In this document: positions 53,672-62,305 of the stretch, piece after piece
Position numbering within the stretch: position 1 is the stretch's first letter
How the letters are laid out: each line of letters opens with the position of its first letter
Source of the DNA: Chloroflexota bacterium
GTDB taxonomy: Bacteria; Chloroflexota; Anaerolineae; Aggregatilineales; Phototrophicaceae
DNA: 64,000 nucleotides
Direction: 5' to 3'
NCBI GenBank assembly: GCA_026707745.1
Contig: JAPOWG010000011.1
Location: 124,001 to 188,000, forward strand
The notes under the pieces: model-generated
What the model saw: the letters and a program-made list of their open reading frames with translations, nothing else
Told to the model about the DNA's origin: nothing
The model's database searches: none
Made by a program: the position numbers and the translations under genes

Positions 53672-54436
53672 ATGTCAAATATGAAACCTGTGGCCTTACA
53701 GTTGTACTCTTTGCGCGACGCGCTTGAGAAGGATTTTGAGGGTATCGTCCGCAGCGTCGCCGCAATGGGCTATGTTGGAGTCGAACCCTATGGCGGGATG
53801 CCCGGCGGTTTGAAGCTTGCGGCGGATCTCTTTCAAGAGTTGGAGCTTGAGGTTTGTAATAGCCATGTGCCTTTTCCCGATGAAGCGAACCTGGAATCCG
53901 CGCTGGCGGAAGCGGAGGCTTTTGGCCTTTCGCGCGTTGCCGTCGCCTATTTGCCGGAGACCGAATTTGCGACTCTGGACGCGGTTAAGCGCGTCTGCGA
54001 GCGCCTGAATCGCGCCAGTGAAACCATGGGCGCCAGCAAGGTAACTTTGGGCTATCACAATCACTGGTGGGAGTACAAGGAATTGGAAGGGCGAGCCACC
54101 CTGGATGTGATGCTCAGCGAGCTCGACGAGGATGTCTTTCTCGAAATTGATACCTACTGGGCGCAAGTCGGAGGCTTGGATGCGGTAGAAGTCGTTAAAC
54201 AAGCGGGTGAGCGCGCCCCACTGATACATCTGAAGGACGGCTCGCTCAGTTTGGATGATAACATGACGGCGGTCGGCTACGGCAAAATGTCCGTGCCGGA
54301 GATCGTTGACGCGGCAGCGGAGACGGCTGAATGGCATATCGTTGAGATTGACCGTTGCGACGGCGACATGCTGCAAGCCGTGCATGACAGCTATAATTAC
54401 TTGACATCCAATAAGCTGGTTCGTGGCAAGGTCTAA
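53672..54436 (+). CDS. Sugar phosphate isomerase/epimerase (xylose-isomerase-like TIM barrel)
   Basis: This 254-residue protein matches the AP-endonuclease-2-like barrel: VALQLYSLRDALEKDFEGI at the start, YVGVEPYGG, and metal-site regions LGYHNHWWEY (His), FLEIDTYWAQVGG (Glu/Asp) and LIHLKDG (His, Lys). Members convert sugars or inositol-type compounds. The exact reaction is unknown. It opens a plus-strand group with the Ldh-type dehydrogenase (37 nt) and the selenoprotein (35 nt), which suggests a shared catabolic or detoxifying task. Confidence 0.87.
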   Translation: MSNMKPVALQLYSLRDALEKDFEGIVRSVAAMGYVGVEPYGGMPGGLKLAADLFQELELEVCNSHVPFPDEANLESALAEAEAFGLSRVAVAYLPETEFATLDAVKRVCERLNRASETMGASKVTLGYHNHWWEYKELEGRATLDVMLSELDEDVFLEIDTYWAQVGGLDAVEVVKQAGERAPLIHLKDGSLSLDDNMTAVGYGKMSVPEIVDAAAETAEWHIVEIDRCDGDMLQAVHDSYNYLTSNKLVRGKV

Positions 54437-54473
54437 GGGCGCGGTCGCGTCCGCGCAAGGTGGAGGGCGGTCT

Positions 54474-55460
54474 ATGAAGGTTGGAATCGAGACGCTGCGC
54501 GACGTCGCTCGCCGCGCCATCGCCAGGCAGGGCTTCGACGAGGCCGATACCGAGATCATTCTCGAGATCATCATGTACGCGCAGTTGCGCGGCAACAATC
54601 AAAATGTGATCAAATTGCTAGGTCCCGGCATGCCCGCCAATCCCGAAGCCGGGCAGATCGGCATTGCCAAGGAAACGAAGCTTTCAGCCCTGCTTGATGG
54701 CGGCTGGAACCAGGGTATGGTTGTCATGAGCCGGGCATGTGAGATCGCCATCGAAAAAGCGAAGGAACATGGATTCGGCATCGTCGGCAGTCGCAGGACG
54801 AATTCCCCAACCGGCGCCATCGGTTATTACGCGCGCTGGATAGCCGATGAGGGCTTGCTGGGCTTTGTGTTTTCGGGTTCGCCGGAGCTCATGGCCGTGT
54901 ATGGGTCCTATGAAGCATTCCTGGGTACGAATCCTTTGGCGCTCGGCATCCCTACGACCGGGAAACCGATCGTGCTCGACATGGCTACAGCTGCGATAGC
55001 CTGGTACGGCATCCACCTGGCAAATGCCGAGGGCAAGTCGATCCCGGAGGGTGTGGCTTATGATCGGGAAGGACAGTTCACGACGGATCCGGCCCGTGCG
55101 CTGGCCGGGGCGATCAAAGCCTTCGGCGGCTTCAAGGGCGCTGCCCTGGCTTTGATCGTCGAGATATTGACACGACCGCTGGTTGGCGCGACGCGCAATG
55201 ATGATGGCAGCAAGTCGGATTGGGGCAATCTGATATTCGCGATCGATCCCGAGCTGCTGGCGGATGACTTAGACAGTTTTCAATCGGCTGTCAGCGATTT
55301 GATACATCGCGTCAAGGCCTCAAAAAGGCTGCCTGGAGTCGACGAGATTCCCGTTCCAGGCGAGCGCGGCGACGCGCATTTCGAGCGCGTTACGGCGGCC
55401 GGGGAGATCGAAATGGACGAAAAAATCTGGCGGGAACTCAAGGCTGTGGCGAGCGGATAA
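54474..55460 (+). CDS. Ldh-family NAD(P)-dependent oxidoreductase
   Basis: This 328-residue protein belongs to the malate/L-lactate dehydrogenase type 2 (Ldh_2) family, unrelated to Rossmann dehydrogenases. Readable blocks are YAQLRGNNQNVIKL, the GIVGSRRTNSPTGAIGYYAR region around the active-site basic residues, FLGTNPLALGIPTTGKPIVL, DMATAAIAW, and GGFKGAALALIVEIL. It reduces or oxidises 2-keto/2-hydroxy acids or related substrates. The ATG at 54474 follows GGAGGG. An upstream in-frame ATG (54423) lies in the end of the isomerase gene and is rejected. Confidence 0.9.
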   Translation: MKVGIETLRDVARRAIARQGFDEADTEIILEIIMYAQLRGNNQNVIKLLGPGMPANPEAGQIGIAKETKLSALLDGGWNQGMVVMSRACEIAIEKAKEHGFGIVGSRRTNSPTGAIGYYARWIADEGLLGFVFSGSPELMAVYGSYEAFLGTNPLALGIPTTGKPIVLDMATAAIAWYGIHLANAEGKSIPEGVAYDREGQFTTDPARALAGAIKAFGGFKGAALALIVEILTRPLVGATRNDDGSKSDWGNLIFAIDPELLADDLDSFQSAVSDLIHRVKASKRLPGVDEIPVPGERGDAHFERVTAAGEIEMDEKIWRELKAVASG

Positions 55461-55495
55461 AAGGCGATGCGGCTTATGAGAAACGGGGCGGAACG

Positions 55496-56254
55496 ATGAA
55501 TAGCGAACTATTGCATCAGTACAACTATGACGAATTCGTGCCGGAGAAGTTCATGCCCTGGATGCGCTTCGACGAAAGCCCGGCATTAGGACTTGCCGCG
55601 CCGGATTTCCCGCTCTGGCGCTTGGAGGAGGATCGCGCTCAGTCTTCGCTGGGCGAATGGTGGTCGAATAACCTTTATTTGGTGGTGGAATTCGGCAGCT
55701 TCACTTGACCGTATTGTGGGATGGCGGGCCCATCCATGAATGCGATCGCCGACAAGTACGCCGAGGATGGTGTGGCATCGGTCTTCCTGTACACCAATGA
55801 AGCGCATCCGGCGGAGCGCTTCCCTCATCTAACTTCAATGGAGCAAAAGTTCCGTCACGCCGCGGCCCTGCGCGACGAACTTGGCGTCAGCAGGCCGATT
55901 CTCGTCGACGCCCTGGACGGCGCCTGTCACCGCGCCTATGGCAGCATGCCTAACATGACCTGGATTTTCAATCGCGCGGGCCAGTCGATTTACAAGTCCG
56001 ACTGGACTGACGCAAACAGCGTGGACAATGCCTTGCAATACTATCTGGATATCAGCCGGCGGCGTAAAGATCGCGAGACCCTCGCCCCGTTCACCGTACA
56101 ACGTTTGGACTATCGCAATGCCGATCGCCTGGCTTTCTTCAACGGTCTAACGCGCAACGGACGGCAGGCCGTGGATGACTTCATCAAGGCTTTTGGCCCG
56201 CCCCCGAGCGCTTTTCGCTGGGACGCCAAGGACTCAGCCGACGATCCCGATTGA
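55496..56254 (+). CDS. Deiodinase-like selenoprotein with in-frame UGA (Sec71)
   Basis: Two pieces, 55496-55708 and 55721-56254, are in the same frame and separated only by TGA at 55706-55708. Read through, the 252-residue product has VVEFGSFT-Sec-PYC, the same context as iodothyronine deiodinases (NFGSxT-Sec-P). Further deiodinase-like features follow: SVFLYTNEAHPAERF, with the Glu and His of the deiodinase EEAH motif, and PILVDALDGACHRAYGSMPN then IYKSDWTDANSVDNAL. The fold is thioredoxin-like, and Sec71 with Cys74 forms a U-x-x-C pair. It may reduce a halogenated or peroxide substrate; that is not proven. GGGGCGGA ribosome site. The end overlaps the convergent gene by 21 bp. Confidence 0.85.
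55706..55735 (+). promoter_or_regulatory. Sec codon and bacterial SECIS-like hairpin
   Basis: TGA (55706-55708) is followed by GGATGG (55719-55724), loop CGGGC (55725-55729) and CCATCC (55730-55735), a perfect 6-bp stem. The loop lies 17-21 nt after the TGA and has a G within its first two bases. Both agree with the general rules for bacterial SECIS elements, which recruit SelB. Confidence 0.75.
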
Positions 56255-57802
56255 AGGGAGCATCCGTTCGTAGACGACGCCTTCCTGCCCTCGACGGTCC
56301 GAGGGTCTGTTCGCCAATCCGCCTTGGAAAAACAGATGGGAAGATCCCTCCCCGCTCATATTCAAGGCGTGGATTGCGCCCTTCGTGGCCAACAGGTCCG
56401 CAAGCTCGAAGAGCGTCGCTCCCGCGCTATCCAGTTCAGTTCTGGCCGCGGGATCACAACCGTCGACCACGACAAGCAACAGGTTTCCATCCTCTTTAAT
56501 GCCTAGCGCGCTGCGCGCTTTTCTTTCGCCAGGCGAGCCGGGGTCCATATTCACCGGCGTGATACCGACAATATGCTCGCCGCCGATGCTGCGGCTGGCC
56601 CAATATTCTTCGTTTGCGTCGGTGGACTTGAGCTCGTTCCGGCCATCTTGCAGCAGGATGGGACCGGCCTGGACGCCTGAAACCAGGCCTTTCGACGGAT
56701 CGGCAAACTCGTATTCTATCCAGGCGTCCTCAGCGATCTTCTCAATTGTGGACTCCCGCAGCGCGTCGGCGCCCAAGGACAAGACAAAGCCGTTTTGGGG
56801 GATCTGGAGATCCCCGCCTCGTTTCCAGCTTAGCACTTGTCGATTCACAATGACAAATTCATGGCGGTCTTCCGCCGGTGTCCGATCGAGCGGACGGCCG
56901 TTTTCGCGCAAGCGCGCGGCGCGGGTGTAAATGGCTATCCCCGATGGGTCGGCGGGATTCAGTCCGAACTGCTGGTCGCCGGAGGCGTCGGCTCGCAAGT
57001 TGATGTCATCCGGCAATATCAGGGCTATGTCTTCGAGGCTCATGGTCTGCACCGTCCACTCTGCCCCGTCAAAAAGCAGGCATCCGCGTTGATAAAGCGG
57101 TGGACGCAAGATCGTATTCTCCGACACCATCAAGCCTATGGCGTCTCCGTATCCGGAATGATGACTGACGAGGTCGTCATGCTCGTGCAAGAAATGCGAT
57201 GTGTTGAATGCCGCCATTCGTTCGTGATTCTGCACAAAGTGACGAACGAAGTCGCAGCGGCCGATGCGGACAAAATTGCGGGTGGCGTCAAATTCGCGAA
57301 ACAGGCGCGGCTGGTAGCTGCCCCTTTCGACGTTGGGGTAGAGGTCCAGTTGAATAGATTCTTCCAGCCAGCGTGTCATGGCCCCCGCACGCGCTCCCCA
57401 GATATCATTCCCCGGCGCTATTTCCGTATGCCATTCGTAAGTATCGCCGATGTATTCGTGCAGTTGCAACCAGCCCCGCGCGAGCAATTGGCGCAGGACA
57501 CGGGCGACGAAGGAATTGGCGCTGATGATTTGCTCGCCATCAAAACCATAATCGAGCCCGGGAAACATATGCTCCGCCCGGCGGTCGGTCTGCATGGCGG
57601 TCCAGGTCAGGATATGCGGATTGTCCTGTCCGCGCGCTCTTGCGCGGGCGTAGTGCATGCGGGCGATGTCCTGTTGGCGTACATAACTGCTCATCGGGTG
57701 CAGGTCTTCGAATTTCAGTTCCTGTGGAGCGATCTCCAGGCTGTATACCATGGACCATGCGCCGGTCTCAAGTTGAACGCGCTGTTTTTCAAAGCGACCC
57801 AT
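56234..57802 (-). CDS. Phosphodiester glycosidase-domain protein with a large unknown N-terminal part
   Basis: The protein has about 522 residues. The C-terminal ~130 match the NAGPA/phosphodiester glycosidase domain: NLLLVVVDGCDPAARTELDS, GATLFELADLLATKGAIHAL, NMSGEGSSHLFFQGGLANRP, and the closing PSDRRGQEGVVYERML. Residues 1-330 are unfamiliar but rich in aromatic and acidic residues. No signal peptide is seen, so it may act in the cytoplasm or be exported another way. The start is the ATG at 57802, 8 nt after GGAGG; an ATG two codons earlier is too close. Convergent with the selenoprotein gene. Confidence 0.72.
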   Translation of the reverse strand: MGRFEKQRVQLETGAWSMVYSLEIAPQELKFEDLHPMSSYVRQQDIARMHYARARARGQDNPHILTWTAMQTDRRAEHMFPGLDYGFDGEQIISANSFVARVLRQLLARGWLQLHEYIGDTYEWHTEIAPGNDIWGARAGAMTRWLEESIQLDLYPNVERGSYQPRLFREFDATRNFVRIGRCDFVRHFVQNHERMAAFNTSHFLHEHDDLVSHHSGYGDAIGLMVSENTILRPPLYQRGCLLFDGAEWTVQTMSLEDIALILPDDINLRADASGDQQFGLNPADPSGIAIYTRAARLRENGRPLDRTPAEDRHEFVIVNRQVLSWKRGGDLQIPQNGFVLSLGADALRESTIEKIAEDAWIEYEFADPSKGLVSGVQAGPILLQDGRNELKSTDANEEYWASRSIGGEHIVGITPVNMDPGSPGERKARSALGIKEDGNLLLVVVDGCDPAARTELDSAGATLFELADLLATKGAIHALNMSGEGSSHLFFQGGLANRPSDRRGQEGVVYERMLPSIGIVG

Positions 57803-57993
57803 TGGCATATCCTCCGCAAATTAGCCCTCCCGAACTATACCGCCTGATAGTCAGCAGAAAAAGACAAGAGCGCCATTATAGTGAATCCTATTCGGTTGAA
57901 ACAAAAAAATCTCAACCACCGAGGACACCGAGATCACCGAGATTTAACCTAGAGTATAGTTGCTCTCCATGTTCTTAGTAGAACCAACAAAGT

Positions 57994-58086
57994 CATGCAA
58001 CTCCAAAATAATGGTCGGCCGTAGGGGCGACCGGGCGGGTCGGCCGCAAAACCTAGCCGGAGCCGTGGGCCAGCCAAGGCTCGCCC
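57994..58086 (-). repeat. Repeat module 2, second copy (inverted)
   Basis: On the minus strand the element runs GGGCGAGCC-TT-GGCTGGCCC (58086-58067), an inserted stretch, CGCCCCTACG, CCGACC and TATTTTGGAGTTGCAT, the same parts as 48205-48255. A further inverted pair, GGTCGGCC, lies in the inserted part. Confidence 0.65.
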
Positions 58087-58191
58087 CTGTTTACGCATAG
58101 CGCGTCGCTCATGCGATGAGAACGCTTAAGATTTTGCGTGAGCGGGACATTCCTGTGACCTTTTCGCCGGTTACGCGCCGAGCGGCTCTGG
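58087..58191 (+). repeat. Dispersed repeat family 1, copy C
   Basis: It runs from CTGTTTACGC to GAGCGGCTCTGG, about 105 bp, the longest copy. It begins exactly where module 2 ends. Confidence 0.75.
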
Positions 58192-58216
58192 TTAGTTTTA
58201 AGTCTTTTTTGTCTTT

Positions 58217-58252
58217 ATCGCAGCGTATGCTGATTTTGATGCAATTGCCCTG
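58217..58252 (+). repeat. Repeat module 3, copy 2
   Basis: ATCGCAGCGTATG ... GATGCAATTGCCCTG matches 48304-48340 in the same orientation. Confidence 0.6.
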
Positions 58253-58282
58253 GCCCTCATCCAATTGAACCTTAAAGCGCGG

Positions 58283-58322
58283 ATAAAAAGTGAAAGCGCC
58301 CTAGCTCCACGAGCGAGGGCGC
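58283..58322 (-). terminator. Terminator of the HtrA gene
   Basis: On the minus strand GCGCCCT ... AGGGCGC forms a 7-bp stem (58322-58296), followed by a T-rich stretch (TTTCACTTTTT). It starts 18 nt after the protease stop. Confidence 0.65.
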
Positions 58323-58339
58323 GCGAAATGCGGCAGCGT

Positions 58340-59416
58340 CTAGCGGCTACCTAGCCTGAGCGGAAGCTCCAGCTCTTGGAGGCCGTCCCGCAAGACGCTG
58401 AGCGTGATCTCTTGATGAGGATGCGTTTTCCGCGCCAGATATGTGATCAAGTCATTCATGCCATTGATGGCGACCCCATCAATGGCTGTGATGATATCGA
58501 CGCGCATGTCCACGAGTTCATTGTCCAAGGTGCGCATTTCAGCGATTTCGCGCAGATCCGACGCGGCGGCTGGGCCACCGTCCACGACTTCCCTTACGAC
58601 CACGCCGCGGAAGTTGTTGGGAAGACCCAACAGCTCGCTCACGTTCAGCGGCACGTCGAAACCAGTGATTCCGATCAGGCTGTAGCGCATCTCGCCGGTT
58701 TCGATCAGAGACCGGGCGACGCGCCGCGCCAAGTTCGACGGGATGGCGAAACCGACGCCGGCGCTGCTGCGCGTTTCGCTGATGATCTGGGAATTGACGC
58801 CGATGACCTCGCCGTCGAGATTGATTAGCGGCCCCCCGCTATTGCCCGGATTGATCGAGGCGTCGGTCTGGATGACGCCGCCGATGGAGAACTCGGTCAA
58901 GCCGCGAATCCTGCGGTCGAGTGCGCTGACGATGCCGGAGGTCAAGGTCCAGCCTTGTCCAAAGGGACTGCCAATCGCCAGCACTATTTGCCCGATGACC
59001 AGGTCTTGAGAATCGGCAAAGGGAATCGGCGACAATTGCTCTGCGGGCAGATCAACTTTGACTACCGCCAGATCCGACGCCCTGTCGATGCCGATGGTTG
59101 TGCCGCGAACTTTGGCGCCATCGATAAAATTGACGACAATCTCTCGCGCTTCATCTACAACATGGGCGTTGGTCAGGATGTGACCGTCCTTGTCGATGAC
59201 AAATCCGGAGCCGTTGCCGCCGCCCTCTTCCCTTTCGACGCTGATCGCCACCACCGATGGGCTGGCATTCCGGTAGGCGTCCGTGAATACGTCGTTGGGA
59301 TGGCTGACAAGGTCTACGGCGTAGATGCCCGCGGCCGGCAGGGCGGCCAACATCAGCAATGCAATGATCGCGCCAATTGTCATAGGCGCGATAAAGTGAT
59401 GACGAAGCTGCTTCAT
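58340..59416 (-). CDS. HtrA/DegP-like serine protease with one PDZ domain
   Basis: This 358-residue membrane-anchored or secreted protease has a hydrophobic segment (about residues 10-34), the trypsin-like triad His in TNAHVV (about 84), Asp in SDLAVVKV (about 114) and Ser in GNSGGP (about 192), and one PDZ domain from about 260 to 350. It degrades or refolds damaged exported proteins. One PDZ rather than two groups it with DegS-like or short HtrA proteins. The stem-loop just downstream ends its transcript. Confidence 0.93.
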   Translation of the reverse strand: MKQLRHHFIAPMTIGAIIALLMLAALPAAGIYAVDLVSHPNDVFTDAYRNASPSVVAISVEREEGGGNGSGFVIDKDGHILTNAHVVDEAREIVVNFIDGAKVRGTTIGIDRASDLAVVKVDLPAEQLSPIPFADSQDLVIGQIVLAIGSPFGQGWTLTSGIVSALDRRIRGLTEFSIGGVIQTDASINPGNSGGPLINLDGEVIGVNSQIISETRSSAGVGFAIPSNLARRVARSLIETGEMRYSLIGITGFDVPLNVSELLGLPNNFRGVVVREVVDGGPAAASDLREIAEMRTLDNELVDMRVDIITAIDGVAINGMNDLITYLARKTHPHQEITLSVLRDGLQELELPLRLGSR

Positions 59417-59546
59417 GGATTACTTCCTTTCATTGTGCTTGGACGACTTGCATCAGCACAATGTTAGGAAGGACTTGTAAATTATCTTTTGCGGCGATGC
59501 AAAAAGCCTGTTAGCGAAATTAGAAATCGGCGAGTTTGACAATCCT

Positions 59547-60800
59547 TTAGCCGATCAAATAGAAGGTTTCTTGCCTGCCATCAAGCCAGCGCATCGCGCC
59601 ATCCGTGAGGACTGCGTCCTCTTCCAGCATGATGCGCAGATCTTGCCCATCCCATTCTGGAACGCTTCGAACGACGTTCAACTCTATGGAATAAACCGTA
59701 TCGTCATAAAGAGGATAGTCCCCAACACCGGGAACGCCGTCCTGCCGATCCCAGAGGCCGATGATAGGTCCGGCGGCGTGTCCATGGAATCCGAGCGGGT
59801 GCGAATAAATCTGCGGACGAATGCCCTCAGCCTCTGCCTGTTCGAGCGTCTCCCGCAGCACCTCGTTCCCGGTAGCACCGACAGCCATCAGTCCCATGTG
59901 GATGTCCTGCAGCCGATTGCCGTCTGCCAATGCGCCGCGCAACCCGGCCGGCGCATCCCTTTCGCCCGGCCGCAATACATAGGCATGCTGCTGCTGGTCG
60001 GTCGCCAGGCCCAGGTAATGGAAGCCCATATCGCAGTGCAGAAGGTCGCCGGGCATAATCGTCGTGCGTGGATCGTCGGTATCTTCATAGCTTTGGCCAG
60101 GCGCTTGAATATCGATTGTGGGCTGGAACCATGCCTGCAAGCCCGCGTCTTGCATGGTCTGGCGCATCCACCAAACGACGTCATCCGTCGTCGATATGCC
60201 CGGATGGATGACCGCGGTCGAGAAGACCCGTGCTATGATTCGATGGCCGATCTCGACCAGGCGCGGATAGGCGCGGATTTCTTCGGGCAATCGACGTTCC
60301 AGCCAGCCTACGCAGAGGCCTTCGGCGTTCACAATTCGCGACCTGTAGGGATCTCCCAAAGCCTCGCAAATGAGCGAATACTCGGTAAATGATATGCCAT
60401 CGCCGAAGGAAAAACTTGAGGAACTGTTGATGCCAATGGTCGCAGGATCGCGTTCCGCGACCAGGCGCGCGAGGCATTCGTGCTGGTCTTCTTCATCGGG
60501 ATCCCAGACTGTTTCGTAGAGCTCGTCATAACCGTAGCGTGACAGTGTCAGCCGGCGAACAGATCCGTCTCTTTCCCGCGAGAAGACCAACATGGTACGG
60601 CGCCGAGCGGACATGGATGTGGCGGGCAGCATCGACATCAGCACCGGATCTTCGTTGTATTCCCGGCAAGCGATGATCCACATATCAATGTCCAGGCGGT
60701 CCAATAGCTCGGGGATAAACGTATCCAAGCGCTTCTTTAGCCAGCTGTCGCGAATCGCGGCTTGTTGCCGAAGGGGCAGAATGTCATTGTTGAAAGTCAT
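59547..60800 (-). CDS. M24-family metallopeptidase-like protein
   Basis: The protein has 417 residues. The N-terminal domain (1-170) resembles that of Xaa-Pro aminopeptidases. The C-terminal pita-bread domain shows metal ligands: Asp in LLHCDMG, Asp in ATDQQQ 11 residues on, His in YSHPLG, Glu in YSIELNV and Glu in MLEEDAVLT. All five are plausible. Start at 60800 because AAGGA lies upstream and earlier codons lack similarity. The substrate is unknown. It sits in a minus-strand run with a transporter and a nucleoside phosphorylase. Confidence 0.85.
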   Translation of the reverse strand: MTFNNDILPLRQQAAIRDSWLKKRLDTFIPELLDRLDIDMWIIACREYNEDPVLMSMLPATSMSARRRTMLVFSRERDGSVRRLTLSRYGYDELYETVWDPDEEDQHECLARLVAERDPATIGINSSSSFSFGDGISFTEYSLICEALGDPYRSRIVNAEGLCVGWLERRLPEEIRAYPRLVEIGHRIIARVFSTAVIHPGISTTDDVVWWMRQTMQDAGLQAWFQPTIDIQAPGQSYEDTDDPRTTIMPGDLLHCDMGFHYLGLATDQQQHAYVLRPGERDAPAGLRGALADGNRLQDIHMGLMAVGATGNEVLRETLEQAEAEGIRPQIYSHPLGFHGHAAGPIIGLWDRQDGVPGVGDYPLYDDTVYSIELNVVRSVPEWDGQDLRIMLEEDAVLTDGAMRWLDGRQETFYLIG

Positions 60801-60873
60801 GTTCGCAGCTTCCTTTCGAGCTTTTGACATCCGCCGAAGCCCATGTCAGCGCTCCAAGACGGTTGAGGGCGAA

Positions 60874-62202
60874 TCAGTCGCCCCCTGCAAGCGCCACGGC
60901 GGCCTGCCAGTGCAGCCTAAGGGCCGCGTCTTGTCTGCGATAGATGAAATAAAGAAAGCCCAGCTCGATGATATGCCCGATGGTCAGACCCAAGCCCGCG
61001 GCCAGAACGCCGTGCATGCCGCGGTCTATGCCGCCCCATACGATAGCGGTCGTGACCAGGAAACCCAGGATGATGGCCTGGTATATGGCAGCGGTCTTGC
61101 GGCTTAGCATGAGCAGAGCGCGCAGGTAACTTTGCAGGGTGGTCAGCAGGGGGATCAGACAAGCCGATTGCGTGCCCAGCAGCACAAGCCCGTGCAGGTT
61201 ACCCGGCACATTCAGGATCGTTGTATTGTAGAAGTCGATCAAAGGCGTGAAAACAAACAGGACCATGATCAGACTCAGACTGATTCCGAGACGCAGCGTG
61301 AATCCGCGCAGGATTCGGTGATTCTCTTCGCTGTCATTGAGCGAGATCACGACCTCTTGATAGGCCATGCCTCCCGATCGCGTCAAGAGCATGATCGAGA
61401 AGATGACGGGCCAGGCCGCCAGGCTCTGCGAGGCGTCCGGCATACTGGCGAGCCCGCGTTCGATGACCGGATGGATCCCCAAAGTGATGAAACTGGTGAT
61501 GGCCAAGGGCAGATGGAAACGAAGCGCGTCGCCATAGCTCAAGGATTGCAGTTTATCCCGGAGCGGCGTACCCAGCAAGCGTTTGACGTCGACGCGGGAG
61601 ACGCGATAGGTATAAATGGCTTCAGCCGCAACTGCGCATACCAGCGCCAGGGCGCCGATGGCGGCGCCGGCGACCTGGGTGATGGCGCCCAGGACCAGGG
61701 CCATGCTTCCCGAAACCAGCACCCGCAAGACCGTGCCATAGCCCACATATCGCGTTTTGCCGAAGCGGATCATGATGCCTTGGTGGAAGCGGCGATATCC
61801 GATTAAGCCGCCCCAGAGGATCATGATGCGCATGGCGGGGCGCGTCGCCTCGACGATATGAGCCGGGACATTTAGCAAGGCGCCGAGATAGAAGTCGAGC
61901 AATGGCGTAAATGCCATTAGAATGGCGACCACGGCTACCAGCAGATTGACCGCCATCATGAAGCGCCACAAGACGCGAAGCGCTTGCCGGTTGCGCGCCA
62001 AAGCGCTGCCGGTCGCCAAAAGCATGATGACCGGCGTTTCGATCAATATGGACAAAGAGAACATCAAGCCGAAGGCGGCCAATTGCGTTTCGGAATCCGG
62101 CTTTCGACTGATTACGCCTTGAATCCAGGGACCTTCGACCGTCATCAAAAGCCAAGCCATTGCCAAGGGCAGCCAGAATACCAGCACCCTGCGATAAGTC
62201 AC
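60874..62202 (-). CDS. ANKH/MATE-like membrane transporter
   Basis: This 442-residue protein has about 12 membrane helices. It starts VLVFWLPLAMAWLLMTVEGP and continues with FSLSILIETPVIMLLATGSAL and GGLIGYRRFHQGIMIRFGKT. The pattern resembles the progressive-ankylosis (ANKH) family and distantly MATE/MOP exporters. Vertebrate ANKH exports pyrophosphate, ATP or citrate; in bacteria the cargo is unknown. The gap to the peptidase gene is 73 nt. It could export a product of the neighbouring peptidase or phosphorylase, but this is only a guess. Confidence 0.7.
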   Translation of the reverse strand: MTYRRVLVFWLPLAMAWLLMTVEGPWIQGVISRKPDSETQLAAFGLMFSLSILIETPVIMLLATGSALARNRQALRVLWRFMMAVNLLVAVVAILMAFTPLLDFYLGALLNVPAHIVEATRPAMRIMILWGGLIGYRRFHQGIMIRFGKTRYVGYGTVLRVLVSGSMALVLGAITQVAGAAIGALALVCAVAAEAIYTYRVSRVDVKRLLGTPLRDKLQSLSYGDALRFHLPLAITSFITLGIHPVIERGLASMPDASQSLAAWPVIFSIMLLTRSGGMAYQEVVISLNDSEENHRILRGFTLRLGISLSLIMVLFVFTPLIDFYNTTILNVPGNLHGLVLLGTQSACLIPLLTTLQSYLRALLMLSRKTAAIYQAIILGFLVTTAIVWGGIDRGMHGVLAAGLGLTIGHIIELGFLYFIYRRQDAALRLHWQAAVALAGGD

Positions 62203-62305
62203 GGATTTATCATTTCCCGCCGTCGACAGACAGGCGCGAATTGTATTCGAATCGTCTGCGAATGTGAATGACGCCCTGTATCCAAATGAGCAGATTTGCC
62301 TCGTT

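Larger units (their letters stand above)
57803..58339. other. Repeat-rich intergenic region between glycosidase and HtrA genes
   Basis: This 537-bp stretch holds modules 2 and 3, repeat copy C and the HtrA terminator (separate entries). No gene is supported. Short open frames inside it have no ribosome sites and run through the repeats. Confidence 0.6.

Noticed and set aside
55496..55708. A separate 70-residue gene ending at the TGA
   Set aside because: The frame continues unbroken after the TGA, and the junction has the deiodinase Sec motif with a SECIS-like hairpin.
57900..58000. Similarity of the stretch near 57968 to 28790 (TTCT-AGTAG-ACCAA)
   Set aside because: Too short and imperfect to call a repeat without a search.
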